DNA of 64,000 bases from Chalciporus piperatus (lineage: Eukaryota > Basidiomycota > Agaricomycetes > Boletales > Boletaceae). Positions 25,428 through 34,582 of this stretch are shown here, piece after piece. The notes under the pieces were generated by a model. The model was not told the DNA's origin. It saw only the letters and a list, made by a program, of their open reading frames with translations, and made no database searches. The DNA lies in contig JBBPTG010000120.1 in the NCBI GenBank assembly GCA_038093975.1, positions 1-64,000 of the forward strand, in the 5' to 3' direction. Within the stretch, counting starts at the first letter, position 1. Every line of letters starts with the position of its first letter. Position numbers and translations under genes: made by a program.

Positions 25428-26129
25428 AGCGGTACAAAGAGAAAATATGGACAAGTCTGGCAGTATTAGTGTGCGACAGTACCAACTCCGGAGTCCGAGC
25501 TGGATCTTTGCTTGTTCCACGGTAGGGGAAAGCCCAACCCGACATTCACTATTTTACGCAGGTGTAGATCTCAGGTAGGGGCGCGGCCGGAGTCGAGAGC
25601 GAGTTCAAAAGGTGAAACTTGAACTATTCAGAGACCTATATGGATGAATAGACACCATTCAATGAATGATTGATGATGCACCAATACCCCGAAGATGCCC
25701 AACACGTTGTACTGTGCTCGTGAAACCTCCAGAGAACCTGGTGGTGCGCGTGTGGGATGGTTAACCGAAGGCAATCGGGGAATCACACAACGACGCTGTC
25801 ACAAGGGGGAGCCCTGTCAATGTATAAGTACCGTATCATTCAAATGAATGGAAAAAGTGCTCCTCACGCTGATGTCCTGTTGGTGCAGGAAAGGTATACG
25901 TCAGACGAGACTAGTCTCGAACCATCCGTTTCAGGAAGCGGTCGGGCTGACACCCGAATCTTGTTTTGGTCTTCGGAAGATCCCGAGGCCGTCCGAGGCG
26001 AAGACCAAAACGGATGGTTCGAGACTAAGACGAGACCACGATGAGATAGCAATACGTCGAACATCTGATCATCTGGTCGAGCTCGTCACCATCACCGAAA
26101 TAAAGAAAAAAATTTGTTCAGAACCATGG
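25428..26129. other. Spacer with nested inverted repeats
   Basis: No gene is recognised. Near the right end lies a pair of overlapping perfect inverted repeats (listed separately). A short open frame across them on the plus strand is a by-product of the repeats. Confidence 0.35.
25913..26026. repeat. Two overlapping perfect inverted repeats (19 bp and 13 bp arms)
   Basis: Arm pair one is 25913-25931 (AGTCTCGAACCATCCGTTT) with 26008-26026. Arm pair two is 25963-25975 (GTTTTGGTCTTCG) with 25999-26011. The right arms overlap by four bases, so the two hairpins compete. No transposon signature or coding function is evident. Confidence 0.8.
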
Positions 26130-26490
26130 CCAGTTCCGTTTACTGTGACCGGCCGGTGGCTGTGCGAGCGCTCGAACTTGAACTGCGCTTCTCTCAAAAC
26201 TACACTGCTTGCACATTCTCGCAATGGGCACTATGATGTCTCCGCAGGACACTTACGCCAGACATCTCCAGCAACCTTATGGTTACCCCTTGCGGACCCC
26301 CGAACCAAGTCCTACCCTCCCTGAGTCGTATCAATGCGACGGTCTTCAAATTGGCGACTTTCATCCGAACACGAGCTCCACCGCAAACGCGGTGTACCAG
26401 TTCGAGCCCGTCGAGCTCGATATCGACGAAGTCTCCGACGTCAATTCCAATGAACTTCCCATCGACGCCCTGCAATCCTGAATCCTTGGG
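26130..26490 (+). pseudogene. Inverted partial copy of the hypothetical gene at 20-21 kb
   Basis: The first exon of the 19.9-21.3 kb gene and about 80 bases of its upstream region recur here on the opposite strand. The start MGTMMSPQDTYARHLQQPYG is retained. A 52-base deletion at a CGA microhomology removes the VGYVDTHGRF segment. A further 5-base deletion just after restores the original frame at QFEPVEL. The copy ends at about 26485 (NSNELPIDAL) and joins unrelated sequence that leads into the 26.5 kb repeat block. No downstream exons are present. Confidence 0.8.
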
Positions 26491-26512
26491 ACCCGTCGTC
26501 CCTCGGCGAGGA

Positions 26513-26955
26513 GTCATCAACATTGTTGTATAATCAGCGAACATACCCGGTCATAACGGATCCGACAGTTGACCTCCCCTCGCCACACGAAGCGCAACAC
26601 TGCCATCGACCACATGATCCACATCTGGAGCATCTCCCCCATACACCGAAAAAACATACCTGTGGTTATTTGGACGGCTTCGTCTGATAGATCCGTGTTC
26701 CGCGCCACGATCTGACGTGCGGTGAGAAAGGCGAGTCCACCGGGGGAACCTGATCATGAGATGATATCGATAAATTCAGGCGGCCACAAAGACCACTCTC
26801 AGTAAGCGACTCTGCATCAAGGGTTTCCCCGGCAAGCAAAATCGACGTATGAGGCGACGAAATCGAATTCTCACATTGTGGAACCTAGGGCAGGTGTACC
26901 TACTAGCAGTGATGTGATGTGGAATAATGAAGGAGTAGAAAGCTGTACCTGTTTG
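26513..26955. repeat. Repeat block X, left copy
   Basis: About 440 bases are repeated in the same orientation at 31013-31445. Shared words include AATCAGCGAACATACCCGGT, GACAGTTGACCTCCCCTCGC, TTCAGGCGGCCACAAAGACC and GACTCTGCATCAAGGGTT. On the minus strand both copies can be read as part of a protein (left copy NTDLSDEAVQITTGM, right copy NTDLSDGAVQITTGM), but no family was recognised. The left copy directly follows the inverted hypothetical fragment. Confidence 0.8.
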
Positions 26956-27240
26956 ATCAAGTTGTTAATCCTCCTACTCATCGAGAACTCGGTTCGTCTG
27001 ATTAGAAGACTGGCATGGAAGACTTTGAGATTCTCGGTCATGAGAAGAATGGTGATCACTAGTGACCTTAAGACGGATCATCACAGCCGTTTTCATCAAC
27101 ATGTCGAGGCAAGACCCCGAAAAATTCTGGCAGTGTGTGGGCAAGCCCCGACAGGCATGAGATCCTGCTCGCCACGATGACAGACTCTAAATCCCCACTG
27201 AATGCCATTAATCAATCTAGGAGTCATGGCAGCAGACACT

Positions 27241-27520
27241 TGCAGCGATCTTCATGTTTTACCTCCCACGTTACTATCGTGAGAGTTGCAAAACGAGACA
27301 CTGACACAACATCCTCCTGGCACATTTCATTCATCACCTGCTCTCAACCTGCTCTCGTTTCCTCAGTCGAAAGTATGATTTCTTATTCTACACTAGTCTG
27401 AAAATTTTTCACATTTATTTTTAAGTGGATGAACGAGTTCTCACGAATAGATCTGTTCGTGTTATCACTCTGGTCTCACGATAGTACTTAACGTGAGAGG
27501 TAAAACATGAAGATTGCAGC
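27241..27520. mobile_element. TIR element, short form (MITE-like)
   Basis: The 280 bp sequence is bounded by inverted ends: left TGCAGCGATCTTCATGTTTT with ACCTCCCACGTTACTATCGTGAGAG, right the same on the other strand (CTGCAATCTTCATGTTTTAC). The internal sequence matches both sides of the long element at 10786-12162 without its centre. It sits about 250 bases upstream of P450-4, the position the element also has at P450-2 and P450-3. Target-site duplication is not evident. Confidence 0.65.
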
Positions 27521-27767
27521 AAGGCAAGAGCTTGACATTCAATGGTGTCTGTCAGCTGTCCATGTCATGAGGGGCAAACTGAACCCAAACCTCCACGTAT
27601 ATGAGGGGGCCAAGTCGTCAAAAAGGTCGATCCAAACGGGACAGCAGTCGTTCTAGTCCCTGTCTTCTTCTCGCCTGTTTGCCTCCGCCCGTCGCTGGGC
27701 CCCAACACCGTCCGCGTGAATCTTCCATCTTGGTCACATCTCCTATCTCCATCCTCAACTCCTCCGG

Positions 27768-30095
27768 ATGGGGACTACGACGTTACAGGCCGTGCTTCTC
27801 GCCGCTGTCACATACGCTGTCTATCGACACCTCAGCAAACCGAAGCCTCCCGCGCCGTTACCCCCTGGTCCGACGCCATTACCGGTGATTGGCAATGTTA
27901 CCGATCTCAGTGCGAAGCAGTTATGGCTCTTGGCAGAAAAGTGGGCGAAGCAGTACGGTCAGTCACCTTATCTTTCATCCTTCTCACCCTCTCTGGGTTC
28001 GTGGTGACGTGTTTGTGATCGACCCCTAGGCCGTATCACGTACTTGCATGTGTTCGGAATGGGATTGGTGTTTTTGAACACCCCAGAGGTTGTGATCGAG
28101 TTGTTGGATAAACGGGGAGCAATATATGCTGACAAGCCTCGTCTTACCATGGTCGGAGAACTGTGTGTCCACCTTTTCTCTACCATTCCCCACTCATCCC
28201 ATCATACACATCAAGTTGTGGATGTGAGAACATGCTTGCGCTCACTCCCTATGGTGACTTTTTTCGTCGCCAGCGAAGACTGATGCAAATGGCACTCGGT
28301 CCCTCCGCTATCAAGACGTACCACCCCCTTCTTGAACTTGAAACGAAGCCTTTCCTTCGTGGTCTTCTCGAAGATCCGCTCAAGTTCCAAGACCACATTC
28401 GACGGTAAGTTATCAGCTGTCATATTCTCCGCTCATGCCGGCGTCGTTCCTGACCCAATCCGATCCTCGATCGCTATTTCGATCCCGATCAGGTACGCGG
28501 GTGGTTTGACGTTGTTGGTAGTGTATGGCCACCAAGTCAAGTCGACCAATGACGGGTTCTTGAAACTTGCTGAAGAGTGTGCCGACCTGCTCTCCAATCG
28601 GATTGTGTCGGGAAGCGGAATCTGGCCAGTTGACATCTTTCCTTCTTGTACGTCTTTTGTTTTTCGGGTAAATTCCGATCGTGACCTCTATCTCTGCAAA
28701 CAGTAAAACATCTTCCTGATTGGTTCCCTGGCGCTGGTTTTAAGAGAAATGCGGCTGTGTGGAAGAAGAAGATGGAAGAATTCGTTGACGGGCCGTACGA
28801 ATTTGCCTTGAACGAGATGGTCTGTGTGACGCCTTCTGAGTAGTGAATGACCCAGCTGATGCCTGCCATAGAACAAGGGCACCGCACGCGCATCGTTCGT
28901 GTCGATGCTCCTTGGCAAGGACAAATCAAACGACCCTCAGCACGACGTTGACCTCCGTTGGGCCGCCAACTCGATTTATGGTGGTAGGTCAGAACATCGT
29001 CCTCTCTTTGTTCGACCCAGTCTAATGGGTTCCCGTAAGGCAGTATCGACACCGTGCGTACCCTACGACAGCGAATCAGAGGCACTGAAAGAGAATTATG
29101 TATGAATAACAGACCGTGACGACCATCTCTCACTTCATCCTCGCGATGGTCCAACACCCCACCGTCCTCAAACGTGCGCAAGCTGAAATCGACGCCGTGA
29201 TTGGACAGAATCGGTTACCTGTCTGTGAGGATCGGGCGTCATTGCCGTATTGCAATGCTGTCTTTGTCGAATCGTTGCGGTGGGGCGTACCTGTCCCGCT
29301 AAGTGAATTTTGTGTCATTTTGTGGATGGAGCAGCGTACCTGACATGATGAATTTTCAGGCTTGCCTCATCGGTTGATGGAGGACAATGTCTTCGACGGG
29401 GTATTTATACCGAAGGGATCCCTCGTACGTCCGCCGTCTTCCTCCTTCGATCTCCTTTACGTACTTACCCGACTCTTCCCTAGGTATTTGGAAACATCTG
29501 GTACGTCTTAGCTGGATATATGCGTCGAAAAGAGGAATGCATGCTAACCGAGGGCATCTCAGGGCAATCCTGCGGGACGAGAAGCTGTACCCAGACCCGC
29601 ACTCATTCAATCCCGATCGATGGCTTCAACCCGCTGCAGATGATGCAACCGAACGTCGACGGGATCCGCGTACGTACGTCTTTGGTTTCGGAAGACGGCA
29701 AGTTCCCTTTCTTGGCGTCTATCCACGCGCATATATATGTACATAACTTACCTTGTTAATTCCCATAATCGATATACAGACGTTGCCCAGGGGCAAACCT
29801 CGTTGAATCCTCTGCATGGCTCTTGATGATTTCCACGATTGCAACGCTCGAGTTTGCAAAGGCGGTGGATGAAGCAGGGAAAGAGATCGAGCCGGAGGTC
29901 GTGTTTGACAATTCCATGTTCAGGTGAGTGGGCATGCCCATTTTTTTTCTTTCTGTTGGAGGAAGGGGTGTCATAACTTGGATTTGATTGACTGGAAACC
30001 TGTCAACTAGGATTCCAAACCCGTTCAAGTTGGCGATACGTCCGAGATCGGAGAGTGTGTTGAGGCTGTTGGCGGAGGAGCCTGGTTCTTCGTGA
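27768..30095 (+). CDS. Cytochrome P450 monooxygenase, copy 4 (opposite strand)
   Basis: This is the fourth paralogue, inverted relative to the other three, with the same 13 exons and 514 residues. The anchor is MGTTTLQAVLLAAVTYAVYR, followed by the LPPGPTPLP hinge. The 14 nt exon at 29040-29053 encodes the I-helix GSIDT. The K-helix is ESLR, then come VFGNIW in a 17 nt exon and FNPDRW. The heme loop FGFGRR-RCPGANLVE is split by a GC-AG intron (donor GCAAGT near 29699, acceptor ATATACAG near 29779). No stop or frameshift was found. Intron 6 (GTAGGT to CCGTAAG) is only about 55 bases. The 5' flank contains the short TIR element. About 130 bases downstream of the stop the sequence switches to a CHAT fragment. 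It is probably functional; the substrate is unknown. Confidence 0.88.
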
Positions 30096-30222
30096 ACAAC
30101 TGTGGGAGGTCGAGCGTGGCGCCTGGGGTTGGATTTATCTGCGCGTGTACAATTGTATTGTCTCTGTATTCGGATCTGATTTGGTGGTTATATGCGCCCC
30201 CCCTTTTTTCCCTCGTCCGTCC

Positions 30223-30725
30223 TCGCCGTGGACACAGTACCGGACGTCACGGAAGACGGTCGAGAGAGGGTTGCTGAAGAACTGGGAAGGAACGAGTTCG
30301 TCCATATTGACTGTCCTGCCATCGGAAATCCCCAACGCCCATTCGAGTCGTCCTTCGTCCTCAGTGACGGACATCTCAAGATGGGAGACATCATGCGACT
30401 CGATACGCAGCAGGCGCAATTTGCATTTCTCTCCGCTTCTCATACCGATGGTGGAGATGAGTCTGAGCAGAGTTCACGCGAGATAGTCCACATCACTGCG
30501 GCGATGCAGTGCGCAGGGTTTCCTTCTGTGGTCGGACCGATGTGGGCTCAGGCTGTCGATCCAGTGCTTGCCAGAGTGATGGCGGCCAGGTTTTATGAGA
30601 ATATGGTGGGCGACAAGTCGAGACTAGATCATACTCGGGCGGCTCTTGCATTACATCGAACCATCACAAGTTGCACAGAGATACCGTTCGATCAACGGAT
30701 TATGTGGGTACATATGGGTATCTAG
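30223..30725 (+). pseudogene. CHAT-domain fragment copied from the TPR-CHAT gene
   Basis: The fragment corresponds to the last roughly 200 residues of the TPR-CHAT gene at 15.5-19.7 kb, in inverted orientation. It starts abruptly at the codons for AVDTVPDVTED and ends with the same C-terminus (FDQRIMWVHMGI, stop). An internal deletion at a GAG microhomology joins VTEDGRE directly to RVAEELGRNEFVHIDCPA in frame. It lacks TPRs, a start context and the first half of the CHAT domain. The joint with P450-4 3' flank lies at GTCCGTCC-TCGCCGTGG. Downstream similarity to the parental 3' flank continues to about 30850. Confidence 0.85.
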
Positions 30726-31012
30726 TAGTAGTTTGCTATGTTCCAGACTTATGAGCAGTGATAAGAGCAAATTAATGCTACATGCAAAATGTCTACGATA
30801 GTCTTTCGGATACCCCTGCGAACTCCCGAGCCAAGTAGGCTCATGAAGATGACGGACTGTGGATTCAAGCCTTTTTGGCGATGGGGCCTCCTCAGGTCGA
30901 CCTTGTGAAAAACCGACCATAGGGCTCCGATGTGATTCACAGCGCTGCTTGAGAAGTAGCCAGCCTGCGGTCGTGAATTCTTGACGCCCATTCGAGTCGT
31001 CCCTCGAGCAGT
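30726..31012. other. CHAT 3' flank remnant
   Basis: Part of the stretch (about 30810-30850, GGATACCCCTGCGAACTCCC) resembles the 3' flank of the parental TPR-CHAT gene. The rest is unrecognised and leads into the right copy of repeat block X. Confidence 0.4.
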
Positions 31013-31445
31013 CATTAACATTCTTGTGGAATCAGCGAACATACCCGGTCATAATAGATCCGACAGTTGACCTCCCCTCGCCACACGAGGCGTAACGACG
31101 CCACCGACCACGTCAGGATCATTTCCCTCATACACCGCAAACGACATGCCTGTAGTTATTTGGACAGCTCCGTCTGATAGATCCGTGTTCCCCGCCACGG
31201 TCTGACGTGCAGAGAGAAAGGCGAGTCTACCGGGGGGACCTGAACATCAGATAATGTCCGATAAATTCAGGCGGCCACAAAGACCACTCTCGGTAAGCGA
31301 CTCTGCATCAAGGGTTCCCCGGCAAGCAAAGTGGACGTATGAAACGACGAAATCAAATACCTTGGGGACCTAGGGTAGGTGTACCTAGAGGTGAAGTAAT
31401 GTGGTATAATGAAGGAGCCCGAGAGAGAGCTGTACCTGTTATTAG
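31013..31445. repeat. Repeat block X, right copy
   Basis: This is a direct repeat of 26513-26955 with scattered substitutions and small indels. The two copies bracket the fourth P450 and its flanking fragments, so a unit of about 4.5 kb lies between equivalent points. Confidence 0.8.
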
Positions 31446-31628
31446 TCTTCGAACGGAACGACTGCCCTCTGCTCGAGAATTCGCAAAGTAGAAATCTAAG
31501 AGCGCTATCCTTATCCGTCTGTATGTCCTCTCCGACGGCCTAGTGTTCCCAAAAAGGAAATATCCACCGTCTTCCCTTCGGATTCACGACTCGGATCTCG
31601 CGGACAGTGCACTCCCAGGTCCTCGACG

Positions 31629-33194
31629 ATGCCCACCCCACTCGACGCCCTCCGGTCGTCCGTCGAGCTGCACAACGACACATTCGAATCCCTCCTCAAA
31701 CTCATCCCACCTAAATACTACCTCGTCAAGGACGACGGCTCAGATCCATCGGTGTGTCCCCCGAGTCCCTCTCGTTTCTGCGTATCGACGTACACCTTTT
31801 TTTCGTTCGTTCGCCCGCTGTTTCGTATTAGATACCCAATAAATATCAGAAACACAGCAAGAATCAAAAGGCGGCTAAACAAGCTGTCAAAGAAGCGTCC
31901 AAGAAAGCGAGACGGGAAAAGGTAACGTCTTTGCTCTCTGTACCCACCCACCCACATACTCCCTCCCTCTCTCCCTCTCTCCCTCTCTCTCTCTCTTTCT
32001 TTACTCACGGCTCGCGCGTTTTTGTAGCTCGATCCGGCGAATCAGAAATCGATCGTAGATATCCAAAACGAAGCAGCTCTCGAACAAGAACAAGATCAGC
32101 GACAAGGGCGAGAACGCAAGCGACGCGATGCCCCCTCCCCATCCCCAGATTCCGCAGACGCATCCCCAGACGAAGACCCAATGGAAATCGACACAGACCC
32201 AATCGTTCCAATGCCCCAACCCCAAAGTATAACCGCCCTCCGAGAAAAACTCCACGCTCGCATGTCTACTCTCCGACGCGGTACTGGTACTGGCGGCGGC
32301 GGCGCACAGACGGGAGATGACGACGCAGGCGACAAAGACGAACTCCTCGAAACACGTCGAAAACAACGTGCCGTCCTCCGCGAAAACCGTCGGAAAGAAA
32401 CTCGGGAACGTAGAAAAGCCGAGGCAGAGGGTAGGGGTAAGCAATCCAAAGACAAGGACAAAGGGAAAGGAAAGGACAAGGACAAGGAGAGGGACGAAGG
32501 GACGAAAAATAGATCTGCACCGGGCAAGGTACGTCCGTCCGCCCGCTCGCTCTCAGGACAACAGGCGCACCCTTGCCTTTACCCTCGCTGACGGTTTCAA
32601 TAGACCCACCTCGTCGTCCCCGACGTCTCGCGAACCTCGACATCAGGTCCCTCTGCACACCACGATGACCCACTCACCAACGTCGCATTCTCCTCTCTCG
32701 CCGGCTCCATCTCCACCTCCACCGCCAAAAAAGCCAACCGACTCAAGACATCCTCGAACCCCACACAAGCCCTCACACAACTCGCCGCTCGCAAAGAAAA
32801 AATCGCGGCACTTCCAGAGGAGAAACGCAAGGTCGTGGAAGAGAGAGAGCGGTGGACAAAAGCAGAGGCGAGAGTGGAGGGCGTCAAGGTGAAAGATAAC
32901 GAGACGCAGCTCAAGAAGGTGATCAAGAGGAAGGAAAAGGAAAAGGTCAAGAGTAAGAAGAAATGGTGGGTTTTTTTGGATTCAATGCGCGAAGCGTCGG
33001 TGTCACTGACTGACGTGGGTAGGGATGAGAAGAAGGAGCAGGTTGCGGCATCGATGGCTGCGAAACAGAAAAAACGGACGGATAACATTGCTATGCGGAA
33101 TGAGAGACGGAACGATAAGAAGAAGGGCGGTAAAGGGAGCAAGGCAAGACCAGGCTTTGAGGGCAAGTCGTTCTCGAAGAAGCGTAAAGCATAG
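31629..33194 (+). CDS. rrp14: SURF6 / Rrp14 ribosome biogenesis protein
   Basis: This is a nucleolar protein for pre-rRNA processing and 60S (and 40S) assembly. The N-terminus MPTPLDALRSSVELHNDTFE with ESLLKLIPPKYYL is the Rrp14 N-terminal domain. KQAVKEASKKARREK and LDPANQKSIVDIQ follow. The Lys/Glu-rich SURF6 domain continues through ALREKLHARMSTLR, LAARKEKIAALPEEKRK, EARVEGVKVKDNETQLKKV, MAAKQKKRTDNIAMRNER, and ends KARPGFEGKSFSKKRKA. Five exons join in phase, with introns near 31753-31830, 31923-32028, 32530-32602 and 32966-33022. Intron 2 contains a long CT-rich tract. Coiled-coil and basic composition are as expected. No defects were seen, and it is a useful single-copy anchor for synteny. 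Confidence 0.88.
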
Positions 33195-34582
33195 TGTATG
33201 TACCCATCATACGTCTCTGGAACGCAGCATGCATTTGTGCAGTTGGACCTCGCTCACTACCCTCGGCAAGGGATTCTCTTGCGAAGAGACGAATGGGTAA
33301 CATTCGTTACGCGAAATCTACATACACAACTTCGTCGTGCCCAACTGATAGATCAACTTGAGAGTTCCCGGGTGGTGATGGTACCGATGACAACATACAA
33401 CTTGCTAGAAAAACAAAGCGAAACATGCAGCGGCGTGTGCGATTGTCGAGCCCAACGCCTGAGCTAGTATACATACAGAATTACTACATGAGTAGGTTAC
33501 GGCCCTCGGAAGGAGACAAAAGTACATCCAGGCAAGCGCCTGAAACGATACTTGAAGACAAGAAGAAAAGAACAAGCCGACAAGGAAGCGTCCGAGAATA
33601 TTTCACGTGGGTTCAAGATTGCTTCACACAATTGCTTCAGTACCGTTCTGTACTTCGATCCAGCCAAAGTTGGGGTCACAAGAACCATGCGGTTTGCTGG
33701 ACATACAGAACTCTCGCATCCTGACGTGATTGATGGCTGTGCTGTATTGCCCGACGACTCCAGTTTCATCTTCGTCGGGGTCACTGCAACGAGAGGATTC
33801 GCTTGAGAGATCTTCCGAGTCTCCTCCTCGCCGATAGTTTGACGCGCGACGCTCTCCCATCCCCTCGCAACGCTGCTCAGCATCTGCTAGCGTCTCGATC
33901 GCCGACTTCTTCATCAACAACGCCTCTGTAAAGTTCCGCCTTGCATCGTCCTCTGATGGGGGGTGGGCGAAGGTTCTAGTATTAGTAACCTTGAAGCCTT
34001 GTCAGAAACAACACAATTGCAAACTACATCAACGTTTTGGACGACGTTCTCACCCAAACGCTTTTTTGGCGGCGTCCGCCATGTACTTCAAGAGGTAGTG
34101 TGCCGCGTCGATAATTCTGATGTGCTTGATTCCAGATCCTCGTCAGATATGTCCAAGTATGTTCGAGAAGAGTTCTTTATAATCTTGGTCGATGAGGCTC
34201 GCTGACGGGTAGGGTGTTCGACATCGACCTACCACCAGGGCAGTCCGTCCATACCTGGGTACTAGCACCACCAGATCTAGAGAGCAAGGTATGTAATATA
34301 GTTTCAACCCCAAAGGGAGTTGGGGAACGGCACCTCGAAGTCTAGCATATGCCATTACTTTCAATCCTCAGCTACTAGCAAGTGCAACTTACAGGCGCAC
34401 AAGAAATTGCAAGCAAGGTCATAGGTGGCTCGCAGCCACCACCTCGCTTCAGATAGAAACAAGGACCGGTGTGCGTGATAACACATTATAAAGGAAATTC
34501 ATGATCGTCGAGCCCGACGCCGGGCAAAAGTACTCGTACCAAAAACATTCGCACAAAAAATGACCAAGGACATCCCATCCCA
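33195..34582. other. Region without a recognised gene
   Basis: Several short open frames occur on the minus strand. One of 98 codons (33624-33920) reads AIETLADAEQRCEGMGERRA with a Ser/Glu/Asp-rich continuation. A possible exon near 34060-34200 reads IIKNSSRTYLDISDEDLESS. These could belong to one split or decayed gene, but no start, order or family could be settled. Confidence 0.3.

Noticed and set aside
4822..30725. Secondary-metabolite gene cluster
   Set aside because: There are four P450s and a broken GST, but no PKS, NRPS, terpene synthase or other core enzyme in the window.
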